Shown in pieces: positions 1 to 9,994 of a stretch of DNA of 64,000 nt. This DNA comes from Phycisphaerae bacterium (lineage in GTDB: Bacteria; Planctomycetota; Phycisphaerae; Phycisphaerales; UBA1924): assembly GCA_022180725.1 (NCBI GenBank), contig BQMO01000023.1:62001-126000 (forward strand). Direction: 5' to 3'. Numbering within the stretch: position 1 is the stretch's first letter; each line of letters opens with the position of its first letter. Below the pieces are notes generated by a model, which made no database searches, was not told the origin of the DNA, and worked only from the letters and a program-made list of their open reading frames with translations. The position numbers were made by a program, and so were the translations under genes.

Positions 1-3000
1 TGCACGACGAACCAGCAGGCGAAGACGTCGCTCCGCGTCGTGACCGAGCCGGCCACGCCGTTGAACACCGTCAGCAGTTCCTTGTACTCATTCGATAGAC
101 GATCCGCCGACGGCGCGCCCGTGCCGTGGTCCGCCAGCACCGGCGACACCCCGATGCGCGAGTTGTTCCCGATCTGGTTCGCCGTCGTACCCTTGGCGTC
201 GTAGCCCAGGTGGTCGATGTTGTTCGCGTAGGCCGGCGGGGCCGTCGCCCCGTTGCGGAACCGCGCCGCCAGCAACTCGCCCACCGTGCGGTAGCCGGGG
301 AGTTCGCTGAGGCCCGGGATTTCCGACCATGTCGCCCGCCCGTTCAACTGGTCGATCGGGGAGTTCGGGGGCGTGCCCGCGGGCTGATCCGCGAAGGTGA
401 TCTGATCCACCGGCGGCGTCGCGCCGAACGTGCTGCTCTGCGGCCTCGCGAACGTGTCCACCTTGTCGCGGTACGCGATCACCGTCGCCGCGATGTCCGA
501 TGTCCCATCCACCCCGCGGATCGGCGAGGTCGTCGGCCACCACCACCATGGATCGGTGGCGTTGGGGTCCAGGTCGGGCGGTGGGCTGAGCATGGGCAGC
601 GTGCGCGCCACGATCAGCGGCGTGGTGTTGATGTTGATCACCCCCTGCCGCCCGTAGTTCAGCCCTTGGCCCACCGGCCCCGCCGCCGTGAACGCGTCGA
701 GCACCGCCATCGCCGGCGGAATCTCCAGCCCGCGGCGCAGATCGCCCGACGCCGGGTCAAACACGCCGTTCGCGTCCGCGTCGTAGAACGGCACGAACCG
801 GTCCAACCAAAGATTCCCGCGATCGAGCGGGGAGAGGAAGAACCCGGGGTCGAGCGGGTCGGCCTGCGGGGTGAAGTTCGCCATCACCTCGCCCGCGGGC
901 ATCCCCGCGTAGTTCTCGTAGCCCAGCGCCGTCGCCATCGCCTCGCCCAGCGTCGTCCACCGGGCGTAGGGGTTCGCTTCGACGGTACCCGCGATGGTCA
1001 GCGGCTTCTCGCACGGACCGATGCCCAGCGGCAGGAGCATGTCGCCCAGCCGCATCGGCCCGGCCAACGCGTTGGGGCCGCTGGTCTGCCCGTTGATCAG
1101 CACGACCTCCGCGTACCGCGAGGCGTAATCGTCCGTTCCGCGGATCAATGGATTGTTCCGCGGCGCATCGCCCACTTTCGGCCCGGTGGTGATGTTCTGC
1201 GGGGCATTCGGCGCCGTCAGATTGTCCAGGAGCGTGCTGCTGATCTCCAGCCGCCAGTTCCGCGGGCTTTGCGACGCCCCGGGCTGGTACGACGAACCCG
1301 TGAAGTCCCCCGCGTTGAGACTGTTCGGGTTCACCGTATCCGTGCTCAGGATGTTCCACCCCGACGCGTACTTCGGCTCCAGGCAGTACGCCGGGAACGC
1401 CCCCGCGGGGATGCTGGGCGTGAGGCCCGCGATGCCGCCGTCCCGCGGGCGACGCGCGTTCGCCCAGACGAGAATCGTCGCGACGTTGTCCCACTTCGAA
1501 TCGCCCGCGTCTGTCCCGTTGATTTGCTGGTTCGTAGGCGACAGCGTCCGGTTCAACCCCGCCGGCACGCGGAACCGGTCCACGAGCCGGTCGTTCGCGA
1601 CCTTGTTCGCCTCGGCGTACAACTCGTGCGTGGTCTGCTGCGCGGGCGTGACGCCGTCCCACAGCACGCCCGAGACGTTGACGTTGGCCTTGCGGCCTTC
1701 GCCGGGCTGGGCCACGTCGCCCAACCGCACCGCCCGGTAGAGATTCACCGTGCTGCCCGACGCCGGGTACGGATCGCGGATCGCCGTGGTCACCGGCAGG
1801 GTCATCAGCCCCGTCGCCGGGTTGAACTCCGGGATCCAATACGCCCCGGCGATGTCCGCGTCGGCGTCCAGGTTGTTCTCGATCGCGGCGCGGATCGTCG
1901 CCCGGAGGTTCTGCTGCGGGCTGCCCATCAGGTTCGAATCCACCTTCACCAGGCGGTCGCTCAGGATGTGCCGCGGCGTCTGGCTCAGCGCGTACAGCGT
2001 CACGCTCTTGCCCGCGGGGATCGTGATCGGTGCGATCGTGACGGCTTCCAGCCCCTGCGTGTACTGCCCGACACGCGAATCATCCCCCAGCGCGGGCAGC
2101 GGCGGGGTCATGTTCCGGTTCGCCAGCGCCGTCGCCGAGTCCACGTACACCTGCTCTTCGAGCGCGGCGGCCTTGAAGTACTTCCCGCCGAACTCCAGGT
2201 AGTAGAACCCGTCCTCGCGGTCGATCGCCGGGAAGGTCGGGCCCAGCGCGTTGTGATACCGCGCCTGCGGGAACATGTCCGTGCTCAGCGTGATCGCCGT
2301 GCTGAACGGGTTGGTCACCTGGAACGCGATCACCCGGTACAGGAAGTCCGGGTTCGCGGCGAGAATCCGCCCGCGGATCGTGATCGGGTTCCCCGGCGAC
2401 TCGCTGTCGCCCCCCGCCGACACCGGCGCGTCGCAGAACACCGAGAAGGTCGTTACCTGCGTGATGAACGGCTGGGCTTCAATCCCGAACACGTTCACCG
2501 CCGGCGCGGTCGGCGTGTCGATGCCGCCCGCGGCGTTCGCCAGGCGCGTCGTGCCCACGTTCAGCGTCCGCCCCGCGTGCGCCGCGGGGAACAACTGCAG
2601 GTCCTCGGCCAACGCCCCGTCGGCCTCTTCGATCCCGCCGTTGCCGGGGGCGCTCGGGTTCGCGTCGGGGAAGGACTGGTCCAGCGGCACCGTGTACGAC
2701 GTCGGGGTGTGGCCCCCGTCGCGCATGTCCACCGCATTGGCCGTCATGAACGCCGCCGTCAGCACCGCCAACTCCGGCCCGCGATACCCGTAGAACTCCG
2801 TCAGGTGCTCGGCCCCGTTGCCCGAGGCCAAGTTCCACCACCCGGGAGTGATATACGGCGCCAGCCCGGCCACGTACCCGTTGAAGAGAATCTGCCCCGT
2901 GGGCATCGCCACGGAAATGTTCGATTTCAGTTCCGACGCCGAGAGCACGTCGCGGTCCACCCCGCGCATGGTCCGCAGGTCGCGTGCGCCGCTCACGCCG

Positions 3001-4883
3001 GTGAGGCGCTGGCGCACGTCCGCCGCGAAGTGCAGCAGGGTCGCCCGCTTGAAGGCCGGGGCGTTGAAGTTCCGCCACCCGTCCACGGCGGTCGAGCGAT
3101 TGTCGCGCAGCGGGCTGTACGCCAGCGTGCCCGGCGTGGCCGGGTTGGGCGCGCCCGGGGGCGGCACGTCGCCGGAGTCGTCGCGGCCGCCCAGCGTCCG
3201 CTCCAGCGGGCTGGCGAACTCCGGGTTGTTCGTCGCGCGGAACGTGAGCAACTCCGCCGTGTCGGCCACGCCGAACCCGCCCGAGAGTTGAATCGTCCCG
3301 CTCGGGAATGTCGTGTCGATGTGCGTGCCCAGGAGCGAGGCCTCATACCGCCGCAGCGAGAGCAGACGACGTCCGGGGTCCGCCGTGAAATCCGCCAGGA
3401 ACGTCGGCGGGGTAATCCCGTAATCGGTGATGTACGCCGACTCCAGCCCCCCGTTCGGGGCCGTGTACCGCGCCACCGGGGTCGCCGCGGAGAACATGGG
3501 CGGCGTGGTGCGGCTCTCCAGCGCGAGGCGCAGGGCCGTGTACCCGTGCCGGGCCGACTCGTGCGCCTGCGCGGGCGTGTACCCGCTGTAGTTCTCGCCC
3601 GAGGCCCCCTGCGGCAGACCGTCGTACGCGCTGAGCACCGCACCCGGAAGATATGTATCGAGGTCCACCCGGTCGCGCAGCGTGAGCAGCCTACGCAGAT
3701 CGATATCCGCCTGCGAGATGCCCGCGGGGTTGGCCAGGTTCGGGCTGGCCCGGAAGTCCGCCGCCGTGTTCACGTTCACCAGTGCCGAGAGATCGATGAT
3801 GCGCGTGGCGAAGAAGTACCGGATGTTCCCATCGGTGTCGAGCAGTTGCCGCACGTCGTGCCCGGGCTGGCCGGCCGGTGCTTCGCGCCATTCCGTCATC
3901 TCGAACAGCCGCGAATCCAGCATGCCGTCGCCGTCCGCGTCGGCCCACTGATACTGAGGCCACAGGGGCGAGTCCGGGCCGAAATCGCCCGTCATCGTCA
4001 CCGGGCGGAAGGCGCCCTGCTGCCGGGCCGTCCAGTAGGCCGGCGTCTGCTTGGCCGGGTTCGCCGCGACGCTCAACCCGAAGTCCGTCACGGGCGTGGG
4101 CAACATCAGCCCCGTCGGGCCGAAGAGGCTGAGCCCCGTGCTGAGCCTTGGGCGCCCGCTCGGGTCGTTCCCCACGCCGGGCAGCGCCTCGAAGTTGTTC
4201 CTCAGGTTGTAGAGGTTCACGAATCGGCCGTCAGGTGCCACGTTGCTGATCTGCGCCCAGTCCACCTTCATCATGTACTCGGGCAGATTCGTTGGGAGCG
4301 CTGCCCCGGCGAAGTTCAGCCAAGTCGGCTCGCCCGAGGCCAACCATGGGTCGGTCGGGTCCCACCGCGAGGGGTAGTTCCCCGGGAACGCGGTCAGAAA
4401 CTCCGCGGGCAAGTCCATCGTGCCCACGGGGTCGAAGAACGTGCCCTGCGTCAGCCCGTTGCTCCGCCGGGCCCAATCCACGCTCGGGTAGTCCGTCGCC
4501 TCGCGCCAGCCGATGGGGATCGAGGGGTTGCCCGCGGACGCCTCGGCCTCGGGGTACCACCGCGAGAGCACGTCGCGCGCCACGATGTCGCGTGCGATGT
4601 ACCGCGCGAACTGCTGGGGCACGTCGTCGAGGGCCTCGCGCCGTGTCAGCGCCGCCTTCCCGCGAAGGTCCTGGTTCCCGATCGACACGTACAGAATCGC
4701 GAACACGGACAGCAGGGCCAGCGTGCCGACGACCATCACCAGGAACGACCCGCGCCGACGCTGACGCCATGCCCCCGCCGTGCCGCTGAGCCGCGTGAGC
4801 AACCCGGCCAGCACGCCTCGACGCTCCGGCGCCGCGCCCCGCGTCACCGCGTGCTCCATCTGGTTGTGCGTCTGGGTGTTCAT
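1..4883 (-). CDS. Giant GspK/PilX-like pseudopilin-associated protein (partial, C-terminus outside window)
   Basis: The frame is open from the ATG at 4883 to the window edge, at least 1627 codons with no stop. Residues 41-45 are basic (QRRRG) and are followed by one hydrophobic segment at about 46-67, as in PilX/GspK-like proteins that stay anchored by an uncleaved or atypical N-terminal helix. Near the end the sequence INTTP appears in a context like the INVNTAP region of GspK minor pseudopilins, and the last visible residues (SDVFACWFVV) look like a closing beta-strand, so little is probably missing. It is the last visible gene of the pseudopilin operon, 49 bp after the GspJ-like gene. Normal GspK is about 300 residues, so this protein is five times larger. 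The role as tip pseudopilin or surface scaffold is inferred. Confidence 0.72.
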   Translation of the reverse strand, partial: MNTQTHNQMEHAVTRGAAPERRGVLAGLLTRLSGTAGAWRQRRRGSFLVMVVGTLALLSVFAILYVSIGNQDLRGKAALTRREALDDVPQQFARYIARDIVARDVLSRWYPEAEASAGNPSIPIGWREATDYPSVDWARRSNGLTQGTFFDPVGTMDLPAEFLTAFPGNYPSRWDPTDPWLASGEPTWLNFAGAALPTNLPEYMMKVDWAQISNVAPDGRFVNLYNLRNNFEALPGVGNDPSGRPRLSTGLSLFGPTGLMLPTPVTDFGLSVAANPAKQTPAYWTARQQGAFRPVTMTGDFGPDSPLWPQYQWADADGDGMLDSRLFEMTEWREAPAGQPGHDVRQLLDTDGNIRYFFATRIIDLSALVNVNTAADFRASPNLANPAGISQADIDLRRLLTLRDRVDLDTYLPGAVLSAYDGLPQGASGENYSGYTPAQAHESARHGYTALRLALESRTTPPMFSAATPVARYTAPNGGLESAYITDYGITPPTFLADFTADPGRRLLSLRRYEASLLGTHIDTTFPSGTIQLSGGFGVADTAELLTFRATNNPEFASPLERTLGGRDDSGDVPPPGAPNPATPGTLAYSPLRDNRSTAVDGWRNFNAPAFKRATLLHFAADVRQRLTGVSGARDLRTMRGVDRDVLSASELKSNISVAMPTGQILFNGYVAGLAPYITPGWWNLASGNGAEHLTEFYGYRGPELAVLTAAFMTANAVDMRDGGHTPTSYTVPLDQSFPDANPSAPGNGGIEEADGALAEDLQLFPAAHAGRTLNVGTTRLANAAGGIDTPTAPAVNVFGIEAQPFITQVTTFSVFCDAPVSAGGDSESPGNPITIRGRILAANPDFLYRVIAFQVTNPFSTAITLSTDMFPQARYHNALGPTFPAIDREDGFYYLEFGGKYFKAAALEEQVYVDSATALANRNMTPPLPALGDDSRVGQYTQGLEAVTIAPITIPAGKSVTLYALSQTPRHILSDRLVKVDSNLMGSPQQNLRATIRAAIENNLDADADIAGAYWIPEFNPATGLMTLPVTTAIRDPYPASGSTVNLYRAVRLGDVAQPGEGRKANVNVSGVLWDGVTPAQQTTHELYAEANKVANDRLVDRFRVPAGLNRTLSPTNQQINGTDAGDSKWDNVATILVWANARRPRDGGIAGLTPSIPAGAFPAYCLEPKYASGWNILSTDTVNPNSLNAGDFTGSSYQPGASQSPRNWRLEISSTLLDNLTAPNAPQNITTGPKVGDAPRNNPLIRGTDDYASRYAEVVLINGQTSGPNALAGPMRLGDMLLPLGIGPCEKPLTIAGTVEANPYARWTTLGEAMATALGYENYAGMPAGEVMANFTPQADPLDPGFFLSPLDRGNLWLDRFVPFYDADANGVFDPASGDLRRGLEIPPAMAVLDAFTAAGPVGQGLNYGRQGVININTTPLIVARTLPMLSPPPDLDPNATDPWWWWPTTSPIRGVDGTSDIAATVIAYRDKVDTFARPQSSTFGATPPVDQITFADQPAGTPPNSPIDQLNGRATWSEIPGLSELPGYRTVGELLAARFRNGATAPPAYANNIDHLGYDAKGTTANQIGNNSRIGVSPVLADHGTGAPSADRLSNEYKELLTVFNGVAGSVTTRSDVFACWFVV

Positions 4884-4932
4884 GCTGATCTCCTGGCTCG
4901 CGCGGCCGCCCGTCCCCGGGGCGAGCGCTTCC

Positions 4933-6711
4933 TTACGACACGTTCGGGTCCGCCGGGGTGCTGAAGATGAACTGGAAGGTGCTCTCCACCGCCGGGTTCT
5001 GCGGGTCCGACAGGGTGATGGTCACGCGGATCAGCCTCGGCCACGCCCACGGCACGATCCGCACCAGCGATTCGCCGTTGTCCAACTGGTTGTTGTTGTT
5101 CGTATCCCAATCAAACGTCGGGTCCACGTACCCGAAGTACGACGTCAGCACGCTCGTCTCGTGGAGCGGCGTGTATCCGTAGATCAGCCGATCGGAAATC
5201 GCATGCTGACCCGGCGCGGCCGTGTTCAGCCGCGGGTACGCGTAGATCAACGGCCGCGCCACCACGTTGCTCGTTCCCACGTCGTAGTAGTACGGATACG
5301 GCAGGACCATCTCCGTCTCGCCCGCGTCGGGCAGGCCGTTCTTGTTCGCGTCGTGCACCCGCCGCGGCCCGTGCCAGACGGTCTGCCCGAACGGGTCCGT
5401 CAGCCCGAACGACCACTCGACGATGAACTCCGTGCACCGCGGGAGGAAGACGTTGGTCGTCAGCATCAACTGATCCGCACGGCGGGCCGCCTTGTTCAGG
5501 TCGCCCGTCGTCGCGTCGCGCATCGTCTCGTGCAGGTTCAGCGGGTAGGGCTCGAACCGCACGCGCGTGCCGGGCGTCTCGTTGGGGATCGGGTAATACT
5601 CGTTCCCATCGGGGTTGAACGCCGCCGTCTGCGCCGGCAAGCCCTGCTCCATCCATGCGTGCTGCAGGTCCACTGATTGCGGCGGGGTGGGCCGCGTCCC
5701 CACCGGGCCGGTCGGCGCGGGGGTGATCACGAACATCGGCGCGCTGTTGTACGTCGTGCCCGCGGGGTTGGTGTCGGGGAAGGGGTCGCCCGGCGCCACG
5801 GCGCTGGGCAGGCGCGTCGCGCCCATCACGATCCGCCGGATTTCCGCCAGGTCGGTCGTGGCGAGGTCCACCAGCCCCGACGTGAACTGCGGCACGCGCG
5901 CCGTCGGCTCGCTCCGCATGAGCGTACCCGCCGTCACCGTGTCGCGCCGGTTGATCCACCGGAAGATCGACCCCGCCGCCGGCTGCATGCCCACCTGCCG
6001 GTCGCTGTCGCGCGTCTGCGCCGAAAGCCCGAACGTCACGGGGTACGGCACGGGCGTGGTTGTCTCGGGGTTGGAGAGCACCGTCTCCAGCCGCAGGAGC
6101 GACCAGGATTCCGCGTAGAAGTTCGGGTTCCCCGCGATCGACGAATCGCCCAGGCGCGGCGAGAGCGTCGTCGGGTTGAGGTCGTTCAACTCCGGCTGGA
6201 GGTACGACGGGTTCGCCAGGTTCTCCAGCATCCGCGACCCCAGCCCGTAGTAAATACGCGACGCGTCGCCCCGCGCCACCACGTCCGGGTTCAGCGGCTG
6301 GCGGGCCGTCTGCGTCGCGCCGCGCACGAAGAACATGATGTCGTCGGCCCGGCGTCGCCGACCGCCCGAGAGGTCGTCCGCCGACACGGGAATCCGCTCG
6401 TTGTCGCTGGCCGCCACGTCGCTCACGATCGCGTCGGGCGTCTTCATCACCCACTGCTGGCGGACGACCACGTACCCATCGCGGGTCATCGCCTCGAAGT
6501 CCCGCCGCATACGGCTCTCGATCAGCCCGGCGTAGTTGTTCAGCAGGCTGACGCGCTTGCCCCCCGCCACCGTGCGACCCACCGCCCCGAAGAGCGCCGC
6601 CAGCCCCACGGAAATAACCGCCACCGCCGCCACGGCCACCATCATTTCCATGAGCGTGAACGCCCGCTGATTCGTGCGGATCGTCGCCAGGATGTTCGGG
6701 CTGTTCGGCAT
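4933..6711 (-). CDS. GspJ-like pseudopilin with prepilin cleavage site
   Basis: 592 residues. The N-terminus has a type III signal: RAFTLMEMMVAVAAVAVI, with cleavage expected before FTLxE (E at +5), then a hydrophobic alpha-1 helix. Prepilin peptidase would cleave and methylate it. Position after the GspI-like gene (22 bp gap) and before the GspK-like gene matches the canonical gspG-H-I-J-K order, so a GspJ-like minor pseudopilin is the best guess. The body is about three times longer than enterobacterial GspJ and rich in turns, with no domain I recognise. The family call rests on the N-terminus and on synteny only. Confidence 0.8.
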   Translation of the reverse strand: MPNSPNILATIRTNQRAFTLMEMMVAVAAVAVISVGLAALFGAVGRTVAGGKRVSLLNNYAGLIESRMRRDFEAMTRDGYVVVRQQWVMKTPDAIVSDVAASDNERIPVSADDLSGGRRRRADDIMFFVRGATQTARQPLNPDVVARGDASRIYYGLGSRMLENLANPSYLQPELNDLNPTTLSPRLGDSSIAGNPNFYAESWSLLRLETVLSNPETTTPVPYPVTFGLSAQTRDSDRQVGMQPAAGSIFRWINRRDTVTAGTLMRSEPTARVPQFTSGLVDLATTDLAEIRRIVMGATRLPSAVAPGDPFPDTNPAGTTYNSAPMFVITPAPTGPVGTRPTPPQSVDLQHAWMEQGLPAQTAAFNPDGNEYYPIPNETPGTRVRFEPYPLNLHETMRDATTGDLNKAARRADQLMLTTNVFLPRCTEFIVEWSFGLTDPFGQTVWHGPRRVHDANKNGLPDAGETEMVLPYPYYYDVGTSNVVARPLIYAYPRLNTAAPGQHAISDRLIYGYTPLHETSVLTSYFGYVDPTFDWDTNNNNQLDNGESLVRIVPWAWPRLIRVTITLSDPQNPAVESTFQFIFSTPADPNVS

Positions 6712-6733
6712 GATGCGTGGCTCCCGGGAGCGT

Positions 6734-7852
6734 TCAAGGCTGGATCGTCGTCACCGTCACCGCCGCGGGCGTCTGCGGGGTGTACAGCATCCGCAACCCC
6801 TGGTTGTTCATGTCCTCGGCGTCGCGGAGCATCGTGCTCGGCACGGGCGGATTCACCCGGAGCCGAAGGTCGCGCCGCCCCAGCGGGTCGGGCGTCACGA
6901 ACGTCGACCGGTACACCTCGATCACCTCGTGCACCTGCCCGCGCTGGTCCACGAACTTCTGCCCGACCTGCGCCACGAACGGCCGGGCGTCGTCGAAGTT
7001 CGCCGTCATATCCGGGATGATCACGTCCACCCCCGACGGCAACTCCGGCAACGCCAACTCCTCCGGCGCCGGGAACTCGTACGAGAAACTCCGCACCGGC
7101 GAGTACACCGGCGACGTGCCCCCGCCGTATCCGTCCGAGGTCGGCCTCCCCCGCGCGTCCACCGCCACGGGCACGCGACGGTTCGCGTTCGAGGGGATGT
7201 TCATCGGCACCAGCCCGAACGCCTCCGCCAGGGACGACGTGCCCCGCAGCCGGATCGCCGAATCCACGCGACGGATGAAGACCGACACCTGGATCGAATC
7301 GTCCGCCCACTTGTCATGGTCGCCGGTCGTGCTCGTGGCGTTCGCCCCGCCGCGAATCCGCCGCGCCGCGATGTCCCACACGAAGCGCGGGTCGCTCGCC
7401 GACGTCATCGCCGACGGCGTCAGTCGCTCCCCGAGCGGCACGGGGATCGTGTTCCCCCCGCCCTCGCCCAGGAACAGCCATCCCGAGACCGGGTCCAGCC
7501 TCAGCCCCACCGCCGCGAGCGCGTTCGCGTCGAGGTCCGGTACGTACCACTCGCCCTTGTTCGACCACAGCGGCTCGGCGAGCAGCACCGTCCACCCGCG
7601 CCGGTTCGCCGGGTTCGCCAGCGAGGCCGACGGATCGGGCCGGTCGTTCAACGTGGCGCTGCGCTCGAGATACTCCTCGACCGACCGCTCCAGCGACACG
7701 CCCTGCACCGCGTCGGAGGCCTGCCGCTGCTGGTTGATCACGACGGGGAAGACCGCCGCCAGGCCCAGCAGGCCCAGCGCGAGGATGACGATCGAGATAA
7801 GCACCTCGATCAGCGAGAACGCGGAACGCCGGAACAGCATGGCGTGACTCAT
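6734..7852 (-). CDS. GspI/PilV-like pseudopilin
   Basis: 372 residues from ATG 7852. This start overlaps the upstream stop codon (ATGA) and places the prepilin motif SAFSLIEVLISIVILALGLL at residues 10-29. The LIEVLIS...LGLLGLAAVFP pattern is characteristic of the PilV/GspI type. The reading frame is open further upstream, but that part shadows the preceding gene. It is the third pseudopilin of the operon and would sit in the minor pseudopilin tip complex at the inner membrane. The C-terminal 300 residues have no motif I can name. Confidence 0.82.
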   Translation of the reverse strand: MSHAMLFRRSAFSLIEVLISIVILALGLLGLAAVFPVVINQQRQASDAVQGVSLERSVEEYLERSATLNDRPDPSASLANPANRRGWTVLLAEPLWSNKGEWYVPDLDANALAAVGLRLDPVSGWLFLGEGGGNTIPVPLGERLTPSAMTSASDPRFVWDIAARRIRGGANATSTTGDHDKWADDSIQVSVFIRRVDSAIRLRGTSSLAEAFGLVPMNIPSNANRRVPVAVDARGRPTSDGYGGGTSPVYSPVRSFSYEFPAPEELALPELPSGVDVIIPDMTANFDDARPFVAQVGQKFVDQRGQVHEVIEVYRSTFVTPDPLGRRDLRLRVNPPVPSTMLRDAEDMNNQGLRMLYTPQTPAAVTVTTIQP

Positions 7853-8922
7853 GGCGTGATCTCCTGCACCTGGCCCAGGTACCGCTGCAGCATGAAGATG
7901 CGTGCGTCGGACTCGACCGCGTTGGAGCCCCCGAGGTCGAGTTGTCCCTGAATCCACTGGTTGATGCGTGCCTGGGTTTCGTCCTGATCCAGCCCCGCGG
8001 GCAGCGAGGCCGGGTCGAACGTCGCGAACGCCGCCGCGGGATCGGGGGGCAGGTACAGCGTCCCGGTTTCCCGGTTCGGCCTCCCGCCGATCCGCCCGAT
8101 CATCGTCGACTCTTCGTACATCGCGACTTCCGTCACCGGGCGGACGAGGATCGTGTCGATCGACTCGTCGCCCAGCAGTCTCCGCTTGTCCTCGGCCGTC
8201 AGGCTGGTGTTGTTCAGCACGCGCCGGGCAAAGGCCACGAGGTTCGCCGCCTGGTCCGCCCGGGCCGTCGAGAACGGCGCTGCGCCGCGGAACGACTGGT
8301 CGTTCACCCGATCGAGCACCAGCACCGCCGAACGGTCCGCCGTGTCCAGCGTCCCGCTCGCGTTCTTGAAGCGCACCATGAACGAATGCCGCTGCACCCC
8401 GCGCGCCTCCACCCCGGAGCCTTCGAAACTCACGAAGTGCGTCTCCGGGAAGACCCAGTTCCCGTCCAGCGCCCGCCCGGGGAAGTTCTCGTACCACCCG
8501 CACGCGTTCACCGGCGATTCAAACGTGCCCGGCGTCGCGTACCCGCGCACCGACCACCCGCCCGGCAGCGTCACCGGCTCGATGTTCGCCACCGGCGCGA
8601 ACACTTCCCGCCGAATCGGCTCGCCCGTCGTCTCCAGCGTGTCGATCAGGAACCCCACGCTCACGCACGCCACCATGCGGAGGCGCCCCTCGGCGAACAG
8701 GAACACCGCCGCGCCGTCGCCGGATTCCGCCCGGATCGCCGCGTCGCGCCCCGCCGAGAGACCCACGCGGATCTGGTTCTCGCTCAGTGTTCGCTCGCTG
8801 TTGCTGATCAGCGTCTTGAACGCCGGCACCGAGATCGCGATCAGGATCACCAGGATCGAGATCACCACCAGGATCTCGGTCAGCGAGAAGCCCCGTGGGG
8901 TTGTCGTGGCGGTGCGGCTCAT
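7849..8922 (-). CDS. GspH-like pseudopilin
   Basis: 357 residues from ATG 8922, again in a 4-base ATGA overlap with the preceding gene. The prepilin signal RGFSLTEILVVISILVILIAISVPAF lies at residues 10-35, followed by a helix with Asn/Arg-rich turns (NSERTLSENQIRVGLSAGRDAAI) typical of GspH/FimT-type proteins. Translational coupling to both neighbours indicates stoichiometric co-production of the pseudopilins. It is longer than usual GspH (about 170 residues). The assignment between GspH and other minor pseudopilins is inferred from gene order. Confidence 0.82.
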   Translation of the reverse strand: MSRTATTTPRGFSLTEILVVISILVILIAISVPAFKTLISNSERTLSENQIRVGLSAGRDAAIRAESGDGAAVFLFAEGRLRMVACVSVGFLIDTLETTGEPIRREVFAPVANIEPVTLPGGWSVRGYATPGTFESPVNACGWYENFPGRALDGNWVFPETHFVSFEGSGVEARGVQRHSFMVRFKNASGTLDTADRSAVLVLDRVNDQSFRGAAPFSTARADQAANLVAFARRVLNNTSLTAEDKRRLLGDESIDTILVRPVTEVAMYEESTMIGRIGGRPNRETGTLYLPPDPAAAFATFDPASLPAGLDQDETQARINQWIQGQLDLGGSNAVESDARIFMLQRYLGQVQEITP

Positions 8923-9974
8923 GACCCCACCTCCACGATGTTGTCCTCTTCCGCCAACGCCCGAATCTCCAACTCCCGCGCGACCGGGTCGGCCGCCCCC
9001 GAGGCCCCGGGCACGCCCAACTTCGCCGCCATCTGGTCGATGGTCATCTCCGGGGGCATCTCGTCGCCGAAGACCCCGTTCGGCCCCGCCGACACGATCG
9101 CCCACGTCGCGCCCTTCAACGCCGCCCCCTCCGTCACGTCGCGCCCGGGCCGACGCTTCATGTACCGGAACTGCGTCAGGGAGTAATCCCGCGCCACCAG
9201 CGCCGGCACGTTCAGGTCCGCCGGTGTCTCCACCACGAACATCCCCGACCCCGCCGGCTGCTCACGCCCGCTCATCCAGCGGTAATACCGCACCGGTACC
9301 CCGGTCCGGTCAAGCAGCCGCACGTAGTGCGGGTCCGCGCTATCCGTCACGAGCTTCACCGAGGCCCCGAGGTTCACGAAGGGCTGATACTGCTTCCCCG
9401 CGCGGTTCGACACGTCCCCGCTCGGGAGCGCCCCGCCGCGCTTCACGTCCGCGGGGATCGCAAACGACCCGTCCCGCGTCGGCGCGTACAACCCGGGCCC
9501 CGGCAGCCCGTCGATGGGCGGCGAGTTCGGGTTGCTCGCGATCAACTTCTCTTCCAATCCCCCCGCCAGGTAGTACGCCAGCGTCAGTTCGCTGTAGCGG
9601 TTATCCCGCAGCGGGTTCGTCGCCGTCGGCCCCAGCGTCGGCACGCGCAGCGCCGCCTGGTCCGCCCCCAGCGATAGGTTGTACGTCACGATCCGACGCT
9701 CGCCCGGGCCATTGCTCACCGGCTGGGTCGCGGGCACGGCCCGCTCCTTCACCAGCGGGGGCGCGAACCCGAACTCCTGCTGGAACTGCGCGAGCCCCGT
9801 CTTGATGTTGCCGACCACGGCCCGATCCGCGGCCCCGCGGGCGGCCTTCGTCACCGCCAGCGCCCCGCCGATCACCAGCGCCATCACGATCCCGATGAGC
9901 AGGATCGAGATGAGCATCTCCAGCAGCGTGAACCCACGCGTGTCCGATCGGGGTTGTGCGGCAAGGGTCGTCAT
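8919..9974 (-). CDS. gspG: GspG-like major pseudopilin
   Basis: 351 residues from ATG 9974. The prepilin motif RGFTLLEMLISILLIGIVMALVIG is at residues 13-36. The C-terminus contains AGPNGVFGDE followed by EEDNIVEVG, resembling the calcium-loop region (AGPDGxxGTxDD-I) that closes GspG major pseudopilins. That supports G rather than another minor pseudopilin. It follows the gspF-like gene by 20 bp and is coupled by ATGA overlap to the next pseudopilin. At 351 residues it is more than twice the standard GspG (about 140), with an insert between the alpha-1 helix and the loop. Confidence 0.8.
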   Translation of the reverse strand: MTTLAAQPRSDTRGFTLLEMLISILLIGIVMALVIGGALAVTKAARGAADRAVVGNIKTGLAQFQQEFGFAPPLVKERAVPATQPVSNGPGERRIVTYNLSLGADQAALRVPTLGPTATNPLRDNRYSELTLAYYLAGGLEEKLIASNPNSPPIDGLPGPGLYAPTRDGSFAIPADVKRGGALPSGDVSNRAGKQYQPFVNLGASVKLVTDSADPHYVRLLDRTGVPVRYYRWMSGREQPAGSGMFVVETPADLNVPALVARDYSLTQFRYMKRRPGRDVTEGAALKGATWAIVSAGPNGVFGDEMPPEMTIDQMAAKLGVPGASGAADPVARELEIRALAEEDNIVEVGS

Positions 9975-9994
9975 GGCATGCTCCCCCTCGCGGG

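Noticed and set aside
126..4964. 1612-codon open frame on the plus strand
   Set aside because: It reads as Arg/Pro/His/Val-rich low-complexity sequence and is the shadow of the GspK-like gene, whose minus-strand frame has a TM start, an INTTP motif and ordinary composition.
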